Shown: positions 7,412 through 14,523 of the stretch, one piece after another | Layout of the letters: each line of letters starts with the position of its first letter | How positions within the stretch are numbered: the first letter of the stretch is position 1 | Source: Sulfurimonas sp. | Lineage (GTDB): Bacteria > Campylobacterota > Campylobacteria > Campylobacterales > Sulfurimonadaceae | Direction: 5' to 3' | DNA: 16,241 bases | Assembly (NCBI GenBank): GCA_027083475.1 | Contig: JALWON010000302.1 | Location: 1-16,241, forward strand | Notes under the pieces: generated by a model | Told to the model about the DNA's origin: nothing | The model's input: only the letters and a program-made list of their open reading frames with translations | Databases searched by the model: none | Program-made: the position numbers and the translations under genes

Positions 7412-8108
7412 AATAATAACAATACTCTAAATTCCCCTCTTTTCCTGTCACACTTGATGGCATTTTATTTTGTAATGACCACTTTTGTAATGCACAGGCA
7501 TCTTCAAATTTTTGCATTGCCTTGGCGATAGCTTTGTTATCAAGCACCACACCATGTTTATCGCGTTTAACTTCACGACCCACCTCAAACTGTGGTTTAA
7601 AAAGTAAAATAATATCTGAAGATGCAAGCCGATTAACATCTTCTAAAATATATAAAAGAGAAATAAACGCAACATCACTCACAACCAAGTCAAACTGTGT
7701 GTCTGATTGAAAATCACGGATGTCACACTGCTCATGCACATGCACTCTTTTGTCTGCTCTTATGCTGTGATGTAACTGCTGTGTTCCCACATCAACACAA
7801 TGCACACTTCCAATCTCCGCTTCTAAAAGTACCTGTGTAAATCCACCTGTTGAAGAGCCTATATCTAAAGCATTTTTTCCCTTTAACTCTAGCTTTATCT
7901 CTGCTAAAAAGTTCAAAAGTTTGTATGCCCCACGCGAGACATATGCTTTATGTTCTCCAACACGCACACGATCTTCACTTGTGAGTTTAAAAGCACTTTT
8001 ATTAATTATCTTGCCATTGACACTTACAAGCCCCTCTTTAATCAAAGATTGTGCTTTGTTCCGACTCTGAGCAAGATTGTTTTCTACAAGATAGCTATCT
8101 AACCTCAC
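7395..8108 (-). CDS. tlyA: TlyA-type rRNA (cytidine-2'-O)-methyltransferase
   Basis: This 237-residue protein has an N-terminal S4 RNA-binding domain (1-60, starting MRLDSYLVEN) and an FtsJ/RrmJ-type methyltransferase domain. The SAM-binding loop is ALDIGSSTGGF (80-90). A K-D-K-E catalytic set is visible at Lys63, Asp145, Lys171 and Glu228. TlyA adds 2'-O-methyl groups to rRNA cytidines, and its loss gives capreomycin resistance in mycobacteria. The short form ending soon after the catalytic Glu resembles type I TlyA of Campylobacter, which methylates only the 23S site, whereas the longer type II enzyme also modifies 16S rRNA. The start is GTG, overlapping the ligA stop (GTGA), with GAGGGA seven bases upstream. 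The old name haemolysin A is misleading. Confidence 0.9.
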   Translation of the reverse strand: MRLDSYLVENNLAQSRNKAQSLIKEGLVSVNGKIINKSAFKLTSEDRVRVGEHKAYVSRGAYKLLNFLAEIKLELKGKNALDIGSSTGGFTQVLLEAEIGSVHCVDVGTQQLHHSIRADKRVHVHEQCDIRDFQSDTQFDLVVSDVAFISLLYILEDVNRLASSDIILLFKPQFEVGREVKRDKHGVVLDNKAIAKAMQKFEDACALQKWSLQNKMPSSVTGKEGNLEYCYYFKKEV

Positions 8109-10057
8109 AGCAGCATCCCTCGCATCGCTTCTTCTGTGAGTGTTGTGACACCTAGTGTAATTGCCTTTTCGTATTTACTCCCTGCATCTTCACCATAAAT
8201 CAAAAAGTCTGTTTTTTTACTCACACTCGAACTCACTTTTGCACCAAGATTCTCAAGCAGTGTTTTTATAGCCCCTCGACTCTCACTCATACTCCCTGTG
8301 AGTACAACTGTTTTTCCCTTAAATGGATTCTCTTGTGCCTCTTCTTTTTGTAATGGTTCAAGGGGGGCTAAAATACTTTCTAGTTTTTCTATTGTTTCGC
8401 GATTGACACGAACAAACTCTAAAAGCGATTCTGCCATCTCCTCTCCAATCCCATCACAAGCAATAATTGCTTCCTTACTCACACTCTTAAAAGCAACACC
8501 AAAAGCATCTGCCAATGTTTTAGAAGCTACTTCTCCTATATGCTCTATACCAAGTGCATTAATAAAACGCCAATACTCGCACCCCTTTGCATTCTCTAAT
8601 GCCCGAAGCAGATTGTATGCTTTTTTCTCTTTAAAACCTTCGAGTGTAAGTAAGTCTTCTAAAGTAAGCGAAAACAAATCAACAACATTTGAAATAAGTC
8701 CTGATTTAAAAAGTGTTTCTACTATTTTAATCCCAAGCCCATCAATGTTTAAACAAGGCTTCGATGCAAAATAGATAATCGAATTTACCACCCTCGCCTC
8801 ACATAAAAGATTTTGACACTTTAGCAAAACATCTTCTTGAAGCAGTTCACTCGCACAAATAGGACAATGTGTAGGTTTTACAAACTCTTTTTCCTCACCG
8901 CTGCGTTGATGCACTAAAACTTTCATAATTTTTGGTATCACATCCCCACTTCGCAAAATGATGACACTATCGCCTATTCGAATATCTTTGCGTTGAATCT
9001 CATCAAAGTTATGGAGTGTTGCTCGCTCAACAACCGCTCCATCAATCTCTACAGGTGCAACAATAGCCACAGGAGTCACAGCCCCCGTACGCCCAACTTG
9101 TAAAATAATATCTTTCACTTGCGTTATCTTCTCTAATGCAGGAAATTTATAGGCTACTGCCCAACGCGGTACCTTTACAGTGTAGCCCATATCTATTTGT
9201 GCACTCATTTCATCTACCTTGATAACCATCCCATCAAGCATCATTTCATAGGAGTCTCGCTCTTGATGCATCTTTTGATAAATAGCCTCTATCTCATCGA
9301 TATTTCTACACACAGCACTTTGCGGTGGTTTACGAAAACCCATTTTATAGATCGTCTGCATCTTCTCATGCAGCAGTTTTTCCCTCAAGCTATTTTCCCC
9401 AATACCATAGGGTAAAAACACAAGATTACGTTTTGCGGTAATGCTCGAGTCGAGTTGGCGCAAACTCCCCGCAGCCGCATTACGTGGATTTGCAAAGGGA
9501 GCTTCCCCCTCTTGCATACGGCTTGCGTTTATTTTTTCAAACTCCTCTTTAAAAATCACAACTTCACCACGAATTTCTATAAGTGCTTTATGCTCTATAG
9601 TTAGAGGAATGGAGCGAATTGTTTTGACATTTTGAGTGATGAGTTCCCCTACATTACCATCACCTCGTGTTATTCCTCTCACAAGCACACCATTTTCATA
9701 CACCAAATCAAGACTCGCACCATCATACTTTGGTTCACAATAAAAAGAGATATTTGCATCGAGTTTATATGTTTTTTTCAGCCAAGCTTCTAAATCTTCC
9801 CGATTAAAAATATCTTCTAGCGACCACATACGACTCAAATGTTTTGCTTTTACAAAACCCTCACTGACACTATCTCCTACTCTTTGTGTTGGGGAATGGG
9901 GTAAAATATCTTCAGGATGTTGGGCTTCATACTCTAGTACTTCATGATAGAGTCTATCATACACCTCATCGGTTGTAATGGGATTATCTAAAACATAATA
10001 ATGTTTCGCATATAAGTTCAATTCTTCTACTGATTTTTCATATTCATTTTTTTTCAT
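8105..10057 (-). CDS. ligA: NAD-dependent DNA ligase LigA
   Basis: This 650-residue enzyme seals nicks in replication and repair using NAD+. In order: the N-terminal Ia domain with the NAD-binding YxxxDxP region, the adenylation domain with nucleophile Lys110 in EPKYDG, the motif GITRGDG (128-134), MVIKVD (277-282), the OB fold, a zinc finger with Cys398, Cys401, Cys414 and Cys419, helix-hairpin-helix repeats (about 435-560) and a BRCT domain (about 578-650). Nothing essential is missing and the length is typical (about 650-670). The ATG at 10057 lacks a clear SD on its strand, and codons 2-4 form an A8 run. It is followed directly by tlyA with a four-base overlap, so the two are probably co-transcribed. 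Confidence 0.97.
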   Translation of the reverse strand: MKKNEYEKSVEELNLYAKHYYVLDNPITTDEVYDRLYHEVLEYEAQHPEDILPHSPTQRVGDSVSEGFVKAKHLSRMWSLEDIFNREDLEAWLKKTYKLDANISFYCEPKYDGASLDLVYENGVLVRGITRGDGNVGELITQNVKTIRSIPLTIEHKALIEIRGEVVIFKEEFEKINASRMQEGEAPFANPRNAAAGSLRQLDSSITAKRNLVFLPYGIGENSLREKLLHEKMQTIYKMGFRKPPQSAVCRNIDEIEAIYQKMHQERDSYEMMLDGMVIKVDEMSAQIDMGYTVKVPRWAVAYKFPALEKITQVKDIILQVGRTGAVTPVAIVAPVEIDGAVVERATLHNFDEIQRKDIRIGDSVIILRSGDVIPKIMKVLVHQRSGEEKEFVKPTHCPICASELLQEDVLLKCQNLLCEARVVNSIIYFASKPCLNIDGLGIKIVETLFKSGLISNVVDLFSLTLEDLLTLEGFKEKKAYNLLRALENAKGCEYWRFINALGIEHIGEVASKTLADAFGVAFKSVSKEAIIACDGIGEEMAESLLEFVRVNRETIEKLESILAPLEPLQKEEAQENPFKGKTVVLTGSMSESRGAIKTLLENLGAKVSSSVSKKTDFLIYGEDAGSKYEKAITLGVTTLTEEAMRGMLL

Positions 10058-10112
10058 ATTGGTCGAATTATTGCATAAACTCTATTAATTACTACTAATT
10101 GTTACATAGATG

Positions 10113-10121
10113 TGATACAAT
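10113..10121 (+). promoter_or_regulatory. Putative extended -10 promoter of the chemotaxis receptor gene
   Basis: TGATACAAT, an extended -10 (TG-N-TACAAT), lies 31 bases before ATG 10153. No good -35 is seen, which is usual for sigma-70 promoters in Campylobacterota. No sigma-28 match (TAAA-N15-CCGATAT) is present in this 95-base intergenic region. Confidence 0.45.
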
Positions 10122-10152
10122 AAACAATATATCAAAAAAGGTAATAGAACCC

Positions 10153-12207
10153 ATGAAAAATCTCTCCATTAAAACACAAGTACTGATTATGATTTTAGGT
10201 GCCCTCTTAGTTTTAGGCATCATCACATCGGTGAGCTCTATTTACAAAAGTAAAAATGCTCTTCTCCAAAGTAACTTTGCAAAACTAACAACCGTAAGAG
10301 ACTTTAAAAAATCACAAATAGAAGAGTTTTTTCAAACCAATATTGCCACCCTGCAAGTAATCTCTATGAGTAACAATGTGGAGTATTTAGTCGATGATTT
10401 ATACCGTCTTGAGGAGAAGATGGAACTCAACCCCTCAGGAAAATTCCCTATAGAAGATCCCCTCGTTGATGAGACTATTGAACCTTATGATCATTTCTTT
10501 CAAACCTTTATTAAAGAGTATAAATTTGAAGATATTTTACTCATTAATGCGCAGACAGGACAAGTCCGCTACAGTGCAAAACGAGGAGAAGATTATGGTG
10601 CCAACCTCAAAACTGGCTCCCTTCGCTCAAGCTCTTTAGCAAAAGTCTACAATAAAGCGATGCAAAGAGACAAAGCAAGCTATGTTGATATGACTCCTTA
10701 TAGTGCCAATCAAAATAAACCTGTACTTTTTCTCGGAATTCCTGTCAAAATAGAGGGAGAAACAAACTCTATTTTAGTCCTTGAAATTGCAGGGTCTTCT
10801 ATAAACCATGTGATGCAAAAAAGAATTGGGTATGGAAAAACACAAGAAGATTATCTTGTAGGAGTAGACCATTTAATGAGAAGTGACTCTGTTTTAGATA
10901 AAGAAAAACACTCTATTTTGTACTCATTTGCACACCCCGATACAGCTGCAATTAACACAGTTCCTGTCAATAAAGCACTTCAAGATACAAATGCCACTGG
11001 TGCAACTGGTATATTTACCCAATACAACCAAGAAAAAGTACTCACAGCTTACGGAACCATCAAAGTCGGCAATGACATTACATGGGCTATTATTTCAGTC
11101 ATTAATGAAGATGAAGTTTTAGTCACACCCAACAGCATGAGAAACTTTATTATTCTTGAGTTTATTATTATTTTTACAATCATTAGCTTGTTATCTATTT
11201 ATGTTTTAAACAACAACATGATTACACCACTCAATAATTTTAAAAAGACCCTCTTAGAGATTGGACAAACAAAAGATTTAACCAAATCTCTTGAGTGTGA
11301 TGCTCCAGCAGAAATAGAAGATATGGCAAGAAGTTTCAACCTCCTTTTACATGATTTACAACATCTCATCAACAGTGCCAAAACAACATCCACACACAAT
11401 ACAAACAAGGCAACTGGCTTATCTTCGCATGCACATGCAGTAGGTAAAAATATTGATACATCTGCAGACATTATTAAAGAAGCAAGTATCTCCTCCAATA
11501 AAATCAACAATGAAATCACAACAGCCATTCAAGAAGCACAACGTAATAAAGAGGAGATTATTAAAGCAAACAATATGCTCAATGAGGCAAGAGATGAAAT
11601 TATTACACTTACAAACCAAGTGCAAAACTCTTCTGAGATTGAAGTTGAGCTTGCAAATAAAATGGATACACTCTCCAATGAAGCAAGTAATGTAAAAAGT
11701 GTTTTAGAGGTCATTGGAGATATTGCAGATCAAACAAACCTGCTTGCATTAAACGCAGCCATTGAAGCAGCTCGTGCAGGTGAACATGGAAGAGGATTTG
11801 CTGTCGTTGCTGATGAAGTCCGTAAACTTGCGGAGAGAACACAAAAAAGCCTTGGTGAGATTAATGCTACCATCAATGTGATTGTGCAATCTATTCAAGA
11901 AGCAAGTGAAAATATGAATACAAATTCTCAAGAGATACAAAATCTTGCACAAATTGCCACAGCAGTTGAAGAAAAAATAAACACTACAGTAAACATTGTA
12001 AACAATGGCACCCAAGCAAGTGATAAGACCGTACAAGATTTTGAAAATACTGGCAATGCTATTGAGAGCATAGCAAAAATTGTCACTCAAATAGATACAC
12101 TCTCTGTTGAAAATGCCAACAATGTAGCCAATATTGTGACGACTTCACAAGAGCTCTCACAAGAGACACAAGAGCTCAATACACAACTTGAGACTTTTAA
12201 AACATAA
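10153..12207 (+). CDS. Methyl-accepting chemotaxis protein with large periplasmic sensor
   Basis: This 684-residue receptor has TM1 at about 8-29, a periplasmic sensor of about 300 residues, TM2 at about 333-353, a HAMP region (about 354-405) and a long signalling coiled coil. The sensor has Cache-like features: EDILLINAQTGQVRYSAKRGEDYG, then a PVLFLGIPV strand and YLVGVDHLMRSDS. The hairpin tip is fully conserved (IADQTNLLALNAAIEAARAG, then EHGRGFAVVADEVRKLAERT), with its apex at Glu544 and about 140 residues after it, roughly twenty heptads per arm. No CheR-tethering pentapeptide is seen at the C terminus. An in-frame TTG at 10099 would add 18 polar residues but overlaps the promoter; ATG 10153 is preceded by AAAAAGG at 10135-10141. 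The ligand cannot be told from sequence. Confidence 0.93.
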   Translation: MKNLSIKTQVLIMILGALLVLGIITSVSSIYKSKNALLQSNFAKLTTVRDFKKSQIEEFFQTNIATLQVISMSNNVEYLVDDLYRLEEKMELNPSGKFPIEDPLVDETIEPYDHFFQTFIKEYKFEDILLINAQTGQVRYSAKRGEDYGANLKTGSLRSSSLAKVYNKAMQRDKASYVDMTPYSANQNKPVLFLGIPVKIEGETNSILVLEIAGSSINHVMQKRIGYGKTQEDYLVGVDHLMRSDSVLDKEKHSILYSFAHPDTAAINTVPVNKALQDTNATGATGIFTQYNQEKVLTAYGTIKVGNDITWAIISVINEDEVLVTPNSMRNFIILEFIIIFTIISLLSIYVLNNNMITPLNNFKKTLLEIGQTKDLTKSLECDAPAEIEDMARSFNLLLHDLQHLINSAKTTSTHNTNKATGLSSHAHAVGKNIDTSADIIKEASISSNKINNEITTAIQEAQRNKEEIIKANNMLNEARDEIITLTNQVQNSSEIEVELANKMDTLSNEASNVKSVLEVIGDIADQTNLLALNAAIEAARAGEHGRGFAVVADEVRKLAERTQKSLGEINATINVIVQSIQEASENMNTNSQEIQNLAQIATAVEEKINTTVNIVNNGTQASDKTVQDFENTGNAIESIAKIVTQIDTLSVENANNVANIVTTSQELSQETQELNTQLETFKT

Positions 12208-12210
12208 AAG

Positions 12211-12480
12211 TTATTGAAATAACATCGCAACTTCCTGCATCGTTGCGATGAGCTCTTCTTTTGTTGCATACTTGAGTACTTTTCTATTTTTTACATTTTC
12301 ACCTGGTGGGGTATAATCAAACACTAAAATAAACTCAATGAGTTTCACTTTTTCCCCATACAGATCAAACCACTCCAAACTCATCTCTGCGATTTCTCCT
12401 TGCATGTCGATTACAACAGCTGCATAGAGTCGTGTAAGGTTTGCTAAACTAATTGCACCCTCTTTTGAATTATAAACCAT
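12211..12480 (-). CDS. Small conserved-looking soluble protein of unknown function
   Basis: This predicted 89-residue acidic protein has no signal or membrane segment and probably an alpha/beta fold: strand-like runs AAVVIDM and LIEFILVFDY, then a Pro/Gly turn and a C-terminal helix. ATG 12480 is preferred over ATG 12486, which is two codons earlier, because AAGGA ends five bases before it; from 12486 that site would overlap the start codon. It is the last gene of the three-gene minus-strand operon and overlaps the membrane-protein gene by 11 bases. Its last codons contain the stem of a hairpin that may terminate the convergent receptor gene. I do not recognise the family. Confidence 0.7.
   Translation of the reverse strand: MVYNSKEGAISLANLTRLYAAVVIDMQGEIAEMSLEWFDLYGEKVKLIEFILVFDYTPPGENVKNRKVLKYATKEELIATMQEVAMLFQ
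12223..12250. terminator. Hairpin between convergent genes, possible bidirectional terminator
   Basis: CATCGCAAC (12223-12231) and GTTGCGATG (12242-12250) form a perfect nine-base-pair stem with a ten-base loop, starting 16 bases after the receptor stop codon. On the + strand a T-rich stretch (CTCTTCTTTTG) follows after a few bases. On the - strand the sequence after the stem is TTATTTCAATAACTTTTATG, also U-rich. It lies within the last 13 codons of the small minus-strand gene. The U-tracts are imperfect, so termination efficiency is uncertain. Confidence 0.55.
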
Positions 12481-12721
12481 TTTCATCCTTGTTTAAATTT
12501 TTTTTCATTGTGCCATTTTTCATTTTGAGGTAGGCAAAAAATCCAAATGTCACCCCTATAATTATAGAAAAAACTCCAAAATAATCATCCCGTTCATATG
12601 CCATAATAATCCAACACATATCTGCAAAAAGATAGACGATAACAGCTTCATAAATTTTGCCTTTATAGGTTAAAAAAGCACCCACATTTAAAAGTAATCC
12701 TCCAAGTACTGCAAAACTCAT
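12470..12721 (-). CDS. Small three-helix membrane protein of unknown function
   Basis: This 83-residue protein is almost entirely membrane: helices at about 2-19, 24-42 and 47-65, then a basic, Asn/Lys-rich tail. The second helix holds DMCWIIMAY and is followed by an acidic turn (ERDD). The three-helix plan with an aromatic second helix recalls half-transporter modules of the SemiSWEET or PnuC kind, but I see no defining PQ or other signature, so no function is assigned. The start ATG overlaps the stop of the MFS gene (ATGA) and an AGAGGA site lies about seven bases upstream. It is probably co-translated with the transporter. Confidence 0.75.
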   Translation of the reverse strand: MSFAVLGGLLLNVGAFLTYKGKIYEAVIVYLFADMCWIIMAYERDDYFGVFSIIIGVTFGFFAYLKMKNGTMKKNLNKDENGL

Positions 12722-13923
12722 CCAATTTCCTCTAAAGCACTCTTTTTAATAATCCATGCAAAGTAAAAACCACCCACTACAAATCCTCCTGCCATAAACG
12801 AGGTAATTGCTTCTAAAGAGAAAGTATGTGTCGCTAAAAAGCCAATCATAAAAGACGTAAAGGCCGCTGAACTTAAAAAGAGCATATCATTATATGCCAC
12901 AATTCTACCATAATATTTCTCTTCTATATTCTTTTGTAAAAGTGTATAAGTATAAGACCATAAAGTCGTTGTAAAGAGTCCCACAAGTAGACTTGCAAGT
13001 AAAGAAAAATAAAAATTAGACATTACAAAAGCCCAAATTAAAACGGCAAGTGCTTGTGCAAAAAACAGCAGCACAACAACTCTATTGTTTAAAAATTTTG
13101 ATAAAACCATCGGCCCAATGACCAAACCTACAGCACGCGAAGCATGCAGTAAGCCTAAAGCTAAAGAGGTTGCAAGCAATCCAGCATAATATTTATCTAC
13201 CATTAAAGCCACAAGTGCATCAAATGCAGTGAGTCCTACAAAAGCATGCAAGAGCATCAGTTGCCATGCTAAAGGTTCTTTTTTGAGATATACAAAGGTA
13301 TCTTGCATCATTTTTCCAAGATTTTCATTTTTATGTACCAAATCCACTTCCATTTTTAATGTATAGAGTAAAACAAATGCACTCAAAAACATTATACTGT
13401 CAAAAAGAAAGGCAAATTTTACCCCAAAAGCATAGACAACAAAACCACCCAAAGACATCCCTAAAGTATAAGAAAAAGACCAAATCACAGAGTGCATCTC
13501 ATTTGCCTTTTGCAATTTTTTTACAGGTAATATTTTTGGCAGAAGGGACATCTCCGTTGTAAAATAGAACGAAGCTGCTGCCATTTTTAAAAAAATCAAA
13601 ACATACAAAAGCATTAAATCATCAACAGAAGTAACAAAAATCAGAAAAAATGTTGCCAACAACTCTATGAGAATAATCCCTAACATTAATTTTTTTGGTT
13701 TCAAACTATCTATAACAGCTCCAGAAAAAGGAGCTTGTACGACACCTGCTAAAAAATGCAGCATGGCTACAAAAGAGATAACACTCGCAGAGACATCCAT
13801 CTCTAAAAGCAGTGTATAAATAGCCACATTACTAAACCAGGCTCCAAAATAGGAGATCAGTTGAATAACGGAGAGTCTTTGCAAAATAGTTTCTGATTTT
13901 AAAATCTGTATATAATCATTCAT
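12718..13923 (-). CDS. Major facilitator superfamily transporter (EntS/MFS_3-like)
   Basis: This 401-residue inner-membrane protein has about twelve hydrophobic segments. The loop between helices 2 and 3 carries an MFS motif A variant, GAVIDSLKPKK (68-78), with Asp72. The overall pattern (early ISYFGAWFSNVAIYTLLL, then the LAGVVQAPFSGAV region) resembles the EntS-like exporter branch of MFS. Substrate cannot be inferred. The ATG at 13923 has no clear SD; a TATAAT box on the same strand lies about 28 bases upstream. It is the first gene of an operon with two small genes that overlap one another, and it is divergent from flaG. Confidence 0.88.
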   Translation of the reverse strand: MNDYIQILKSETILQRLSVIQLISYFGAWFSNVAIYTLLLEMDVSASVISFVAMLHFLAGVVQAPFSGAVIDSLKPKKLMLGIILIELLATFFLIFVTSVDDLMLLYVLIFLKMAAASFYFTTEMSLLPKILPVKKLQKANEMHSVIWSFSYTLGMSLGGFVVYAFGVKFAFLFDSIMFLSAFVLLYTLKMEVDLVHKNENLGKMMQDTFVYLKKEPLAWQLMLLHAFVGLTAFDALVALMVDKYYAGLLATSLALGLLHASRAVGLVIGPMVLSKFLNNRVVVLLFFAQALAVLIWAFVMSNFYFSLLASLLVGLFTTTLWSYTYTLLQKNIEEKYYGRIVAYNDMLFLSSAAFTSFMIGFLATHTFSLEAITSFMAGGFVVGGFYFAWIIKKSALEEIG

Positions 13924-13951
13924 TGATGAAAGATTAGCATAAAAATGAAAA

Positions 13952-13957
13952 ATTATA
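13952..13957 (-). promoter_or_regulatory. Putative sigma-70 -10 box of the MFS operon
   Basis: Read on the minus strand this is a perfect TATAAT, predicting transcription start near 13945 and a leader of about 20 bases to ATG 13923. No convincing -35 is present. It abuts the sigma-28 promoter of flaG on the other strand. Confidence 0.55.
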
Positions 13958-13958
13958 T

Positions 13959-13985
13959 TAAAGATATTTTTTTTTTGCCCGATAT
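13959..13985 (+). promoter_or_regulatory. Sigma-28 (FliA) promoter of flaG
   Basis: TAAA at 13959-13962 and CCCGATAT at 13978-13985 are separated by exactly 15 bases, matching the FliA consensus TAAA-N15-GCCGATAA and the Campylobacter-type CGATAT -10. Expected transcription start is near 13992, giving a leader of about 30 bases. This fits flaG as a late flagellar gene. Confidence 0.85.
13967..13976 (+). repeat. T10 homopolymer in the sigma-28 promoter spacer
   Basis: Ten consecutive T lie between the -35 and -10 elements of the flaG promoter. Slippage in such a tract would change the 15-base spacing. Confidence 0.85.
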
Positions 13986-14008
13986 GTGTGTTAGGACTTT
14001 ATATTTAT

Positions 14009-14014
14009 AAGGAG
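14009..14014 (+). promoter_or_regulatory. Ribosome binding site of flaG
   Basis: AAGGAG lies six bases before ATG 14021. It excludes the in-frame non-ATG start at 13988, which would lie upstream of the expected transcription start. Confidence 0.8.
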
Positions 14015-14020
14015 CACGTC

Positions 14021-14416
14021 ATGGATGGCATAGCAAATGTTGCAAGGCAGCAACAATCACAGGTTTCCCCAAGTGAAACAAGTACAAAAGTAGCAGAACA
14101 GGCACAGCAAGTCGCTCAGGTACAAAAAACAAGTACCCAAGATGTTCAAAAAGAAATGGCACAAGAGGCAGAAAATCATGGAACAAAAATAAAAACGGCA
14201 CAAGATGTTCAAGATTTGGTCAAAAAACTCAACACTGCTTTAGCCCCTATGAGTACTGATTTAAAATTTGGTGTTGATTCACAAGATGTTTTTTATGTTT
14301 CTGTTGTTGAATCAAAATCAAACAGGATGATACGAAGATTTCCAGCTGAACAGGCACAAGATTTTCTCCCAAAAATGCAAGAAGTTACGGGTGTTTTATT
14401 TGACCACAAGGGATAA
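14021..14416 (+). CDS. flaG: FlaG family flagellar protein
   Basis: The 131-residue product has a Gln/Ser/Thr-rich, probably disordered N-terminal half (about 1-55) and a C-terminal FlaG domain: a helix (VQDLVKKLNTAL), a beta hairpin (DLKFGVD, then FYVSVVES) and the conserved close RRFPAEQAQDFLPKM followed by GVLFDHKG. FlaG proteins influence flagellar filament length; they are usually found beside flagellin or the fliD/fliS genes. Here the gene stands alone between a divergent transporter operon and argG. A consensus sigma-28 promoter and a strong SD precede it and a hairpin containing its stop codon follows, so it is probably a single-gene transcript of the late flagellar class. Confidence 0.88.
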   Translation: MDGIANVARQQQSQVSPSETSTKVAEQAQQVAQVQKTSTQDVQKEMAQEAENHGTKIKTAQDVQDLVKKLNTALAPMSTDLKFGVDSQDVFYVSVVESKSNRMIRRFPAEQAQDFLPKMQEVTGVLFDHKG

Positions 14417-14430
14417 ATAAACTTTATCCC
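14410..14430 (+). terminator. Hairpin terminator overlapping the flaG stop codon
   Basis: GGGATAAA (14410-14417) and TTTATCCC (14423-14430) form a perfect eight-base-pair stem with a five-base loop. The TAA stop at 14414-14416 is inside the 5' arm. The following TCTCTT is pyrimidine-rich but not a clean U-tract, so termination may be partial. Confidence 0.55.
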
Positions 14431-14488
14431 TCTCTTAAACACCCCTGAGACACTTCTCTACATAAGCAAATTTTCACCTTTTTTTAGA

Positions 14489-14494
14489 TATAAT
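14489..14494 (+). promoter_or_regulatory. Putative -10 box of argG
   Basis: A perfect TATAAT preceded by a T-rich stretch lies 29 bases before ATG 14524. No good -35 is seen. I found no obvious ARG-box-like palindrome in the 107 bases between flaG and argG. Confidence 0.55.
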
Positions 14495-14523
14495 CCCGAA
14501 AATTATTTTAGAGTGGGTTTTAT

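Noticed and set aside
8298..8774. A 158-codon open frame on the + strand opposite ligA
   Set aside because: It lies wholly antisense to well-supported ligA coding sequence, is Ser/Lys-rich as expected for a mirror of a conserved gene, and has no start signal.
10087..10100. Inverted repeat AATTA-CTAC-TAATT upstream of the receptor promoter, possible operator
   Set aside because: Only five base pairs in very AT-rich DNA, so it is expected by chance and not copied elsewhere in the window.
10060..10130. A sigma-28 promoter for the chemotaxis receptor
   Set aside because: A TAAA is present at 10076-10079, but no CGATAT-like box lies 15 bases on; the extended -10 TGATACAAT explains the region better.
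11199..12090. Several open frames opposite the chemotaxis receptor
   Set aside because: They are cysteine-, serine- and leucine-rich shadows of the receptor coiled coil, with no SD or known domain.
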